A stretch of 21,884 bases of DNA from JAFAVN01 sp036378375 (lineage in GTDB: Bacteria > Verrucomicrobiota > Verrucomicrobiia > Chthoniobacterales > JAFAMB01). The DNA lies in contig DASUWQ010000068.1 of assembly GCA_036378375.1 (NCBI GenBank), positions 1 to 21,884 of the forward strand. Direction: 5' to 3'. The notes below the pieces were generated by a model. It did no database searches. It was not told the DNA's origin and was given only the letters and a program-made list of their open reading frames with translations. Positions within the stretch are counted from its first letter, which is position 1, and the number at the start of each line of letters is the position of its first letter. Positions 7,703-14,805 of the stretch are shown here, piece by piece. The position numbers and the translations under genes were made by a program.

Positions 7703-9136
7703 ATGTCCCCGATACTTCTTGAACTGATTGTTCTGGCCTTAGGCCTCGGTTTGTTGCTCATTGAGTCGTTCGCCGACCGCCTCAATCGTAATATCATCGC
7801 AATAATCGGTATCATCGGGCTGGCCTGCGTTTTTCTGCTGCTCCAGTTCGGCAGTTTCCCCGCCTCGGAAGTCGCCGGTTATACCCAAGATAAAGCCGCT
7901 CTCTTTTTCAAAAAGTTCGCCTTAATCACCACGATCATCGTGCTGATCATGTCGATCGATTATTCCGATACCGTTAGAAAATTTGTCCACGGGATCACTC
8001 CCCAGGCCGGTATCGGCGAATTTTACTCGCTCCCGATCCTGACCTGCGCCGGCTTGATGTGGATGGCGTCGGCTACAGATTTCGTGATCATCTTCATCTC
8101 GCTGGAACTGGTCACCGTCTCTTTTTATACGCTAGTCGCGTTTACGCGGCGTAATCCGGCGTCACTGGAAGCAGGCGCCAAATATTTGATCCTGGGCGCA
8201 CTATCCACAGGATTCTTCGTGTATGGCATTACCTGGATCTACGGGATCACCCAGAACACGAATTTGACCAGCATCGCCAAAGTCCTGCCGTCAATTCCGG
8301 TTTCAAATCAAACCGGCCTTCTGTTCGGCGCGATGCTCGTGATCGTTGGTCTCGGCTTCAAAGTAGCTGCGGCGCCATTTCAGTTCTGGGTCCCAGACGT
8401 GTATCAGGGAGCGCCGACGCCCATCACGGCTTTTCTATCTGTCGGGTCGAAGGCGGCAGGATTTATCGTTTTGCTAAGAGTACTCGAGGCCTTTCAAAGT
8501 TTGCCGGCGATCGAGTCTAAACTGTCCTTTGCCATTGTATTACTGGCCGCCGCTACGCTGGTTTACGGAAACCTGGCCGCTCTGCCGCAAACAAATTTCA
8601 AGCGGCTATTGGCTTACTCCAGTATTGGGCATGCCGGTTACCTTCTGATGGCCGTCGCCAGCTTCGGCGCTCTTGATGCCGGTCTCGCCGTGGTGGTTTA
8701 CCTGGCAGCTTATCTACTCATGACGCTGCTTTCCTTCATCGTCTTGATCATTGTGGCGAAAAATTCGGAAGGCGACGATATCACCCATTTCAACGGTCTG
8801 AGTAAACGCTCACCTTTCCTCGCCTTTAGCCTGTTGATTGCGATGGCGTCTCTGGCCGGCGTCCCGCTGACTGCCGGGTTCCTAGGTAAATTCCTCGTTT
8901 TTAAAGTGGCCTTCGAATCGCAACAATTTCTGCTCATTGTGGTGGCCATTGTTACAGTCGGTTGCGGGTTCTACTATTATCTGAAGGTAGTGCGAGCCAT
9001 GTATTGGCAAACAACGACCGGAACCCAGACGGCCATTCCCGTCAGCCTGCTCTCCACGATCACGATCGGAGCACTCGTTGTTCTGATTTTCCTTTTTGGA
9101 ATCTTCCCGCAGTTGGGGGCGGGATTGCTAAGCTAG
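7703..9136 (+). CDS. nuoN: NADH-quinone oxidoreductase subunit NuoN
   Basis: A 477-aa antiporter-like subunit of complex I, next to NuoK in the membrane arm. TM5 holds E135 (SLELVTVSFYTLVAF) and TM7 holds K220 (GLGFKVAAAPFQFWVPDVYQ), the pump residues of this family. I chose the ATG at 7703, 4 bp after the nuoM stop. A longer in-frame reading from 7640 adds 21 non-conserved residues that overlap nuoM and do not resemble a NuoN N-terminus, whereas MSPILLELIVLALG begins directly with TM1. This is the last gene of the operon; the 200-bp repeat-bearing gap follows. Confidence 0.96.
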   Translation: MSPILLELIVLALGLGLLLIESFADRLNRNIIAIIGIIGLACVFLLLQFGSFPASEVAGYTQDKAALFFKKFALITTIIVLIMSIDYSDTVRKFVHGITPQAGIGEFYSLPILTCAGLMWMASATDFVIIFISLELVTVSFYTLVAFTRRNPASLEAGAKYLILGALSTGFFVYGITWIYGITQNTNLTSIAKVLPSIPVSNQTGLLFGAMLVIVGLGFKVAAAPFQFWVPDVYQGAPTPITAFLSVGSKAAGFIVLLRVLEAFQSLPAIESKLSFAIVLLAAATLVYGNLAALPQTNFKRLLAYSSIGHAGYLLMAVASFGALDAGLAVVVYLAAYLLMTLLSFIVLIIVAKNSEGDDITHFNGLSKRSPFLAFSLLIAMASLAGVPLTAGFLGKFLVFKVAFESQQFLLIVVAIVTVGCGFYYYLKVVRAMYWQTTTGTQTAIPVSLLSTITIGALVVLIFLFGIFPQLGAGLLS

Positions 9137-9153
9137 CTCCCTCTAAAACCCGG

Positions 9154-9335
9154 AGTAACCAGTAATCAGTAAGTCAGTAATCAGTATTATTCTCCAGCGG
9201 CAGCGGTCTTTTCTGAGTACCAAGGAGCTCTGACAAGCCATGCCGCTGGACGTCTGATGGCCGCCGAAGCCATTAGCAACCACTTTACTGATTACTGATT
9301 ACTGTTTACTGATTACTGTTTACTGATTACTACTT
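9154..9335. repeat. Inverted arrays of a 7-bp word (CAGTAAT/CAGTAAA) flanking a 90-bp core
   Basis: The gap after nuoN holds two facing arrays. On the left (9154-9190) the + strand reads about four copies of CAGTAA plus one variable base, with one extra T. On the right (9284-9335) the complementary strand reads about seven copies (CAGTAAA, CAGTAAT alternating). The two arrays can pair into a long hairpin. The core holds a second, nested inverted pair, CCAGCGGCA (9194-9202) and TGCCGCTGG (9241-9249). The right array ends 2 bp before the ATG at 9337, so it occupies the leader and ribosome-binding region of that gene. It could act as a terminator or processing stem for the nuo operon, but no T-run follows. 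Confidence 0.85.
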
Positions 9336-9336
9336 T

Positions 9337-10818
9337 ATGCTCGACACCCTCCGTAAACGGCAACGATCCCTGCTGATCATCATCACGATCGTTACCATTG
9401 TAACCTTCATCGTGTTCCTGAACCCCTCGACGAGGATGCGAGGAGGCCCCCAATCGGTGATCGGGACAATCAACGGCCGGTCGATTTCCCTCGAGGACGT
9501 GCAAAAGCTGAGCAACGTGTCAGAACTTGCCTATGGTCTTGGTCTCATCGATTTGCTGAGGCATTTAATGCCGGGGCAGAATGAAGCTCGTAGCAGGGAC
9601 GAGGAGAACCTCGGACTAGCGTGGAACCTGCTTTTACTGAGGGACGAAGCCAAGGCCCTCCAAATCGAACCGTCCGATAACGAGATCCGGAACGCCGAAA
9701 TGAAGTTGACCGCTTTCCAAACCGACGGCCACTTTGACCAGGCTAAATATCAACAAATCGTGACGTTTGCGAACACGAGAGGCCTGACGCCCGCGGATAT
9801 CGACAATGTGGTGGCGGACAATCTTCGGGTTCAAGACGTCTACCGGCTGGTTACGGCTGCAGCTCCGATGCCCGAATCGATACTGCGACACGATTACGAA
9901 TTGAGCCAGGCAAAGATGAATCTCGCCGTGCTGTCGTTCAAAGCCGCCGATTTCAAAGATAATCACGATTTTCCCGATGCCGCGGTGAATTCCTACTATC
10001 AGGACCACAGCTTTCGGTATGAGTTGCCGGAAAAGCGGAAGATTGAATACGTCGCCTTCACCTTGACCGACAATCAGAAAAAGCTGGCTGACAAAGAAAA
10101 ACAGACCGTACTGAAATCGCTCGCGGATAGCGCGGAAGCCTTTCAGCAAGAAGTCTCCGACCACCCGAACGATTTCGATAGTAAAGCGAAAGAAAAAGAT
10201 CTGAAGGTTGAGCAGACCGGCATGTTCACCAGCAACGATCCCGATCCGTTGATCGCTAAGGAGCAAGGTCTGGTGACGGCAGCCAACAACCTGAGCAAAG
10301 AACAACCCGTAACGGATGTGATTCAAGGCGCCGACGGTTTCTACGTCGCGAAGTTGGGAGATGTTGATCCGGTACATGTAGCGCCTCTGGCAGATGTACG
10401 CGGTCAAGTGGTCGCAGCCATGAAAGCCGACGCCGTGCACGCGGACATTCTCAAAGAGATGAAAGCTGGCGCTACCTTCCTGGATGCCGCCAAGAAAGCC
10501 GGAGTTACGCCAGAAACCCCGCCTGCTTTCGCTTTGGCCGATCCAGGCCAACAAACGGCGATTGCCACGCTAATTAGCCAGAACGGCCTGGAATTATCCC
10601 CAGGGGAAACGTCAGACGTTCTGCCCCAGGGCCAAGACTACGTGTTCGTCGGCATGCTTAGCAGGGAGCCAATCGATGACGCTAAGTTTGCTGAGTACAA
10701 AAAGAAGAATTCGAGTGCCATCGAGCAATTCTACGGCAATCTGGTTTTCAAAGAATGGCTCAGGGTGGCGCTGCAGAAAGCCGGCGGTTCTCCGTTGGCC
10801 AGATATCAAACCAGTTAG
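9337..10818 (+). CDS. Membrane-anchored SurA/PpiD-like periplasmic folding factor (degenerate parvulin domain)
   Basis: A 493-aa protein with a basic N-terminus (RKRQR), a single membrane helix (about 11-28) and a long soluble region expected to face the periplasm, the PpiD topology. Residues about 40-205 (GTINGRSISLEDVQ..., then AEMKLTAFQTDGHFDQAKYQQ) match the SurA/PpiD N-terminal chaperone domain. The following part (about 220-370), ending DVIQGADGFYVAKLGDVDP, fits a PpiC-type parvulin domain by position. However, the usual GGdLGw motif and active-site histidine are not apparent, so isomerase activity is doubtful. It probably assists folding of exported proteins. Start is ATG 2 bp after the CAGTAAT array, with no Shine-Dalgarno. 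An unrelated role is possible, but the architecture is characteristic. Confidence 0.82.
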   Translation: MLDTLRKRQRSLLIIITIVTIVTFIVFLNPSTRMRGGPQSVIGTINGRSISLEDVQKLSNVSELAYGLGLIDLLRHLMPGQNEARSRDEENLGLAWNLLLLRDEAKALQIEPSDNEIRNAEMKLTAFQTDGHFDQAKYQQIVTFANTRGLTPADIDNVVADNLRVQDVYRLVTAAAPMPESILRHDYELSQAKMNLAVLSFKAADFKDNHDFPDAAVNSYYQDHSFRYELPEKRKIEYVAFTLTDNQKKLADKEKQTVLKSLADSAEAFQQEVSDHPNDFDSKAKEKDLKVEQTGMFTSNDPDPLIAKEQGLVTAANNLSKEQPVTDVIQGADGFYVAKLGDVDPVHVAPLADVRGQVVAAMKADAVHADILKEMKAGATFLDAAKKAGVTPETPPAFALADPGQQTAIATLISQNGLELSPGETSDVLPQGQDYVFVGMLSREPIDDAKFAEYKKKNSSAIEQFYGNLVFKEWLRVALQKAGGSPLARYQTS

Positions 10819-11235
10819 ATCTCTCCACGGGCACCGATAGCGATCAGGCCGCTCGGAGGGGCGTTGCCTTCCGCATTTTCAGGTCTATCGGATGTCGGCG
10901 CAGATCCCGCGGCCGCGGGACTGGTATGGCGTTCGATAAGATGCGACGCCCCGGGACTAAACGCGCTCAACACGCTGGGCTTGAATTGAAAACGTCTCTC
11001 GGTAATTCCACGCATCCAGGGAGCCGCGGCAGTGCATACGTCTGGGCCAGCCTCACAATAAGTGCTGTTCTCGGTCCAAGGACACATCCTTCGTAATGCG
11101 GCTCCCCTCCGTCATGAGAAGTGCCTGCACGCCAACTGCTGCCTCGTCGTCTAATTGACGCGTCTACGTCGCATCGTCTGCGTCGCTCTTCAACTCCATC
11201 TGGGACAATCGGTCTCCCTCATGCGAGATTTCCCT
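10819..11235. other. Intergenic stretch without a convincing gene; inverted repeat and 16-bp palindrome
   Basis: About 400 bp lie between the chaperone gene and the TPR gene. Open frames exist on both strands (for example 10815-11087 on the - strand), but their composition (many Cys, Arg, Ser and Pro, no motif) suggests chance. An imperfect inverted pair bounds most of it: CGGAGGGG...CCGCATT (10854-10877) and AATGCGGCTCCCCTCCG (11095-11111). Between them lies a perfect 16-bp palindrome TCCCGCGGCCGCGGGA (10905-10920). The 13-mer GCGGCTCCCCTCC (11098-11110) also occurs, reverse-complemented, at 13364-13376. The promoter of the TPR gene may lie in 11112-11220, but I cannot locate it. Confidence 0.6.
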
Positions 11236-11589
11236 ATGGAAGAAATTCCTGAGAGTGTGGCTGAGCTTTTCGATGATGCCAATGGCGATTTGGCAGTCGG
11301 CGATTTGGCGGCGGCAGTCGAAAAGTATCGGAAATGCACCGAAATAGAGCCGACCTTTTTCGACGGCTGGCATGCTCTGGGAATGGCACTCATGAAAAAC
11401 GGGCAGTACCAAGAAGCGATCGAAGCCGGGAACAAAGCGGTTGAACTCCGGCCAAACGACCAATTGGCTTGGTCAAGTTTATCTTTGTTTTACGTCAGGA
11501 ATCATCAGATCAAAGAAGCCGAGGCTGCCAGCGGCAAAGCTCGAATCCTATCCTGGGGAGGAAAAATCGTTCGAGACACAAAAGAATGA
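11236..11589 (+). CDS. Small tetratricopeptide-repeat protein
   Basis: A 117-aa soluble protein that is almost entirely TPR helices. Three repeat-like helical pairs are visible at about residues 11-42 (LFDDANGDLAVGDLAAAVEK), 43-76 (GWHALGMALMKNGQYQEAIE with the typical A-x3-N/P spacing) and 77-105 (AWSSLSLFYVRNHQIKEAEA). TPR proteins are scaffolds for protein-protein contacts; the partner is unknown. There is no signal peptide or membrane segment, so it is cytoplasmic. The start is uncertain: ATG 11236 begins the acidic conserved-looking MEEIPESVAELFDD; ATG 11221 would add five residues and TTG 11155 would add 27. Immediately after the stop comes the left arm of a long inverted repeat. Confidence 0.8.
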   Translation: MEEIPESVAELFDDANGDLAVGDLAAAVEKYRKCTEIEPTFFDGWHALGMALMKNGQYQEAIEAGNKAVELRPNDQLAWSSLSLFYVRNHQIKEAEAASGKARILSWGGKIVRDTKE

Positions 11590-11590
11590 T

Positions 11591-11783
11591 TTGCACAACG
11601 AGGATTCTAAGAACCGGAAGACAGAATAGTTCACAGGAAGGCCGCGAAGATAAGAGATGACTGCTGTATGCCTGACATATTCGTGGGCCGGTGACCGTTT
11701 TGTAAATTGTTTCACCTTTGTGGCCTTCGTGGCCTTGCTGTGAAATTGTTTGTCTTTGTAATCTTTGCGATCTTGTTGTGCAA
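11591..11783. repeat. Long imperfect inverted repeat (arms about 68 bp) between the TPR gene and metG
   Basis: The left arm (11591-11657) runs TTGCACAACGAGG... to ...TTCACAGGAAGGCCGCGAAG. The right arm (11715-11783), read on the opposite strand, runs TTGCACAACAAGATCG... to ...TTCACAGCAAGGCCACGAAG. The outer TTGCACAAC and the inner TTCACAGnAAGGCCnCGAAG blocks match well; the A/C-rich block between them is more diverged. A spacer of about 57 bp separates the arms. Within the right arm the words GTGGCCTTC/GTGGCCTTG repeat in tandem. It begins one base after the TPR stop and ends 21 bp before the metG GTG, so it could form a strong RNA stem in a shared transcript. Confidence 0.82.
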
Positions 11784-11804
11784 TTCTAGGGAAAGTTCCA
11801 TCAG

Positions 11805-13340
11805 GTGAAATACTTCGTTACCACGGCAATCGATTATACTAACGCGGCGCCGCACATCGGGCATGCCTATGAGAAAATCTTGGCCGACGTGATTATCCGT
11901 TATCGGCGTACGCAAGGTCCTGCGTTTCTGTTGATCGGCGTCGATCAACACGGTCAAAAGGTGCAACAGGCGGCCCAAAAAGAAAACATTGCTCCGGCAG
12001 CTTTCGCCGAACGAGTCACCGCACAATTCCTGTCTCTTTGGGACAAACTGAATATCCAGCGTGACGGCTGGGCTGCTACCACCGATCCGCGGCATAAACG
12101 CGCGGTTCAAAAGGTATTGCAGGCTCTCCAGGATAAAGGTGAACTGTACAAAGCGAAATACTCCGGCCATTACAGCGTTCGCCAAGAACAGTTCCTGACT
12201 GATAAAGAGCGAAACGCTGAAGGCGAATTTGGGCCTGAATGGGGCGAGGTGGTTCTGCTCGAAGAAGAAAACTGGTACTTCCGTTTAGCTAAGCACAAGG
12301 ACTGGCTGCAAAACTTTGTCCGCACCCATCCGGATTTCGTAACCCCGGCGTTTCGCCAGGTTGAATTGCTGAATGCTATCGAGCGGCTGAGTGGCGACCT
12401 CTGCGTTTCTCGGCCACAGGAGCGGCTCTCCTGGGGTATTGCATTCCCGTTTGATCACGAATACGTGACCTATGTCTGGTTCGATGCGCTGCTGAACTAT
12501 GTAACGTTTGCCGGCTATCAAGCAGATCCCGGCAGCAACCTTCCCGACTTCGCGGATTTGTGGCCGTGTAAGGCACACGTCATCGGCAAAGACATCATGG
12601 TGCCCGCTCACGGCATTTATTGGCCGATCATGTTGCACGCCATGGGATTTTCAGATGACCAGATGCCGCGTTTGACAGTGCACGGTTGGTGGAACGTAGA
12701 AGGTGCCAAGATGAGCAAGAGTCTGGGCAACGTCGTTGATCCGGCTCAACTGGCCGATCAATATGGAGCGGACGCGCTTCGGTATTATTTAATGCGGGAT
12801 ATTGCCACTGGACACGACGCCGACTTTAGCACCGAACGTCTCTTGATCCGTTACCATAGCGACCTGGCGAACGGTCTCGGGAACCTGGTTAATCGCACCA
12901 TCAATATGGTGCAGCGATATCATTCCGGTTTGGTGAAAAAGACCAACACGAACGATGCCGAGCTCGAAGCGATTAAGTCCACCGCCGGCTTAGTCCTGAA
13001 TCGGTACCACGAAGCCTTTGTCCAATTTCAGCCGCATGCCGCGTTAGAAGCGGTTTCCGATCTGGTTACTCAGGCTAACGGTCTAGTGGAGTTAAAAGCG
13101 CCTTGGAAACTAGCCAAGGAACCGGCCCAAAGTGACCTCCTGCAGGACGTTCTTTACACTTTAGCCGAGACTGCGCGGCTGGCGGCAGCCTTGATGGAAC
13201 CGGTGATCCCAAACTCTGCGGCGAAGATTCTCGAGCAATTGAACGCCGCCGGGTACCGAGAATTAGCTTGGGATAAGCTTCCGGTCGAGCACCGGTTAGG
13301 AGAACCGACACCGGTATTTCCCCGATTCGATGATCGATAG
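11805..13340 (+). CDS. metG: Methionyl-tRNA synthetase (short form without zinc-knuckle cysteines)
   Basis: A 511-aa class I synthetase that charges tRNA-Met. The HIGH motif is exact (APHIGHAYE, about residues 15-23), and KMSKS is exact in GAKMSKSLGNVVDP (about 302-315). The catalytic core also contains YVTYVWFDALLNYV and the GWWNVEG strand before KMSKS. The connective peptide region (about 121-165) lacks the Cys-x2-Cys zinc knuckles of many MetRSs; where those would occur it reads YSVRQEQFLTDKE. The anticodon-binding helical domain covers about 345-500. There is no C-terminal EMAP/Trbp111 dimerisation domain. The start is GTG 11805 (a poor AGGG lies upstream); MKYFVTTAIDYTN is the normal N-terminus. 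It converges on the histidine kinase operon. Confidence 0.95.
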   Translation: MKYFVTTAIDYTNAAPHIGHAYEKILADVIIRYRRTQGPAFLLIGVDQHGQKVQQAAQKENIAPAAFAERVTAQFLSLWDKLNIQRDGWAATTDPRHKRAVQKVLQALQDKGELYKAKYSGHYSVRQEQFLTDKERNAEGEFGPEWGEVVLLEEENWYFRLAKHKDWLQNFVRTHPDFVTPAFRQVELLNAIERLSGDLCVSRPQERLSWGIAFPFDHEYVTYVWFDALLNYVTFAGYQADPGSNLPDFADLWPCKAHVIGKDIMVPAHGIYWPIMLHAMGFSDDQMPRLTVHGWWNVEGAKMSKSLGNVVDPAQLADQYGADALRYYLMRDIATGHDADFSTERLLIRYHSDLANGLGNLVNRTINMVQRYHSGLVKKTNTNDAELEAIKSTAGLVLNRYHEAFVQFQPHAALEAVSDLVTQANGLVELKAPWKLAKEPAQSDLLQDVLYTLAETARLAAALMEPVIPNSAAKILEQLNAAGYRELAWDKLPVEHRLGEPTPVFPRFDDR

Positions 13341-13358
13341 GAAGGTGCTTCTGCCCAC

Positions 13359-13594
13359 CGCCTGGAGGGGAGCCGCTTTATAACGTGGCAACTCTGTGGG
13401 TCGGCAGCAGGCGGCTCCCGGGAACGTCTGCTGGTGTTGCCATGACCCAACGTGCATTTAGACCGTCTTCCACAATTAAAATTTATTCCCTTCAAACAAA
13501 CGCGTTCACGCTTGGAAAACTAGGAGACGTTCCCGGGAGCCGCTTGCTGCAACCCGATAGAGCTGCCACGCTATAAAGCGGTCCCCTCCAGGCG
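13359..13594. repeat. Long inverted repeat (arms about 71/70 bp) between convergent metG and kinase genes
   Basis: The left arm (13359-13429) and the reverse complement of the right arm (13525-13594) agree at roughly 85-88% by hand alignment. Both run CGCCTGGAGGGGA...CCGCTTTATA...CGTGGCA...GCAGC...GCGGCTCCCGGGAACGTCT. Each arm is itself palindromic: GGGAGCCGC (13368-13376) faces GCGGCTCCC (13411-13419) on the left, and GGGAGCCGC (13535-13543) faces a degenerate GCGGTCCC on the right. The structure could therefore fold either as one long stem or as two hairpins. The 95-bp spacer is A/T-richer with no open frame of note. The stops of metG and the kinase flank it at 13340 and 13642. No other gene is visible in the 301-bp gap. 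Confidence 0.88.
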
Positions 13595-13641
13595 TTTCGG
13601 CTGCCATCAACCTGCATCCCTGCTGTGCCCCGCATGGGGAA

Positions 13642-14775
13642 CTACCGCTTCGCGGTTTCCTCGAGACCAGCCCTCAACCACTTCTGACTCTGTTTGGGCA
13701 ACCAAATAAAAAACGTCGTGCCCTCTCCAGGCCGGGACTCGAAGGAAATCTTGCCTTCATGCGCTTCCACGCACGATTTCGCGATCGACAGGCCAAGACC
13801 CGTTCCAGTCCGTTTCCGGTAGGTCATGAATGGCTCGAATATCTGGCTGCGAAATTCTTCCGGGATACCTGGCCCGGAGTCGGCAACCGAAATGAACAGT
13901 CCACTATCGCGCCCTTCGAATTCCAACCGTAGCTTGCCTCGGTCCCGCATTGCCTCCCATGCGTTCTTCACAACGTTTGCTAAACACCGAGTTACCCGCA
14001 TTTCATCGATCCAGAACGAGTCCTTAGTCCTATTCTCGACCTCAACCGACACCGTCGTACGCCGAACTTGATCTAAAATCTCGGTCTCAAGCAGATCCAA
14101 CAACCGGTTTGACGTTGTCCAAGTAGGAGACAACCGCGCGGTCCCCCGAGCGAAATCCAACAGCTCTTCGGTCAGAAGCACTACCCGATCCGCCGAGCTT
14201 TTGATTATATGGGCCGCACTCTTTGTGAAATCATCGGTAGCCTTTTGCTCAAGATAACTGACCGACGACGTAATCGCGGCCAATGGGTTTTTGAGATCGT
14301 GAACGATCGAACTCAACATCGTTCCGAGAACAGCCAGGCGTTCGCTTCGGAGTATGTGTTGAACAAAGCTGGCATTGGTCGATCTGAGTCTCGCGATTGC
14401 AACCTGCGTGAAGTTGACCGGCAGAACTCGCGGAGCTTTCTCCATCAGAAAGTCAAGTGCCGGGCGGTCAATCTCACCGATAACCGTATTCTTAAGAGCG
14501 ATCGCACTGGCTGAGCGCGGTTCGCGATCGAGCAATGCCAGCTCGCCAAAAAAATCGTTGGCCTCAATCAGCGAAAGGACGACTTCGTGACCCTGCCACC
14601 CGGCCTTTGAGATCTTGACTAACCCGGAACCCACCAACATCAGCGTGTCGCCATGGTCGCCTTCCCGAAAAATCACCGTCTCGGGAGCAAAGACCCGCTC
14701 GCACACCGGGGTCGCCTCCAAGACATCGACCGGAATATCAGCAAATAAACGGTTCTGGAAAAAGACTGGATTCAT
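13642..14775 (-). CDS. Soluble histidine kinase with N-terminal cyclic-nucleotide-binding domain
   Basis: A 377-aa protein. Residues about 10-120 form a CRP-like cNMP-binding fold with a phosphate-binding-cassette-like motif FFGELALLDREPRSASA (E78, R87). A linker helix follows, then HisKA with H-box SSIVHDLKNPLAAI (phosphoacceptor H159), N-box NVVKNAWEAM (N267, N271), G1 DSGPGIP (D299) and G2 GTGLGLS. No membrane helix and no receiver domain are seen, so it is a cytoplasmic sensor whose response regulator is not in this window. Ligand is unknown. The ATG at 14775 is preferred because MNPVFFQNRLFADIP starts the domain; a GTG at 14805 directly abutting the upstream stop would add ten residues. 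It is the last gene of the MFS-lplA-kinase operon. Confidence 0.9.
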   Translation of the reverse strand: MNPVFFQNRLFADIPVDVLEATPVCERVFAPETVIFREGDHGDTLMLVGSGLVKISKAGWQGHEVVLSLIEANDFFGELALLDREPRSASAIALKNTVIGEIDRPALDFLMEKAPRVLPVNFTQVAIARLRSTNASFVQHILRSERLAVLGTMLSSIVHDLKNPLAAITSSVSYLEQKATDDFTKSAAHIIKSSADRVVLLTEELLDFARGTARLSPTWTTSNRLLDLLETEILDQVRRTTVSVEVENRTKDSFWIDEMRVTRCLANVVKNAWEAMRDRGKLRLEFEGRDSGLFISVADSGPGIPEEFRSQIFEPFMTYRKRTGTGLGLSIAKSCVEAHEGKISFESRPGEGTTFFIWLPKQSQKWLRAGLEETAKR

Positions 14776-14805
14776 GGCCACGCCCCCGGGTCCGATAACA
14801 AGCAC

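Noticed and set aside
9154..9335. CRISPR array
   Set aside because: Units are 7 bp and contiguous, with no unique spacers of 30 bp, and no cas genes are near.
9634..10554. 306-aa open frame opposite the chaperone gene
   Set aside because: Long, but fully antisense to a recognisable protein; no domain seen and composition typical of reverse-strand reading.
10815..11087. 90-aa open frame on the - strand in the 10.8-11.2 kb gap
   Set aside because: Rich in Ser, Pro, Cys and Arg, with no motif; it overlaps the chaperone stop by 4 bp and lies across a palindrome and repeat arms. An overlapping + strand frame is equally open, which suggests high-GC chance.
11708..11723. parS-like site (TGTTTCAC half)
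   Set aside because: Only the first half of TGTTTCACGTGAAACA is present; the second half reads CTTTGTGG, and it lies inside an arm of the long inverted repeat.
13359..13594. Insertion sequence with terminal inverted repeats
   Set aside because: The 95-bp interior cannot encode a transposase and I see no target-site duplication. It may be MITE-like, so I list it only as a repeat.
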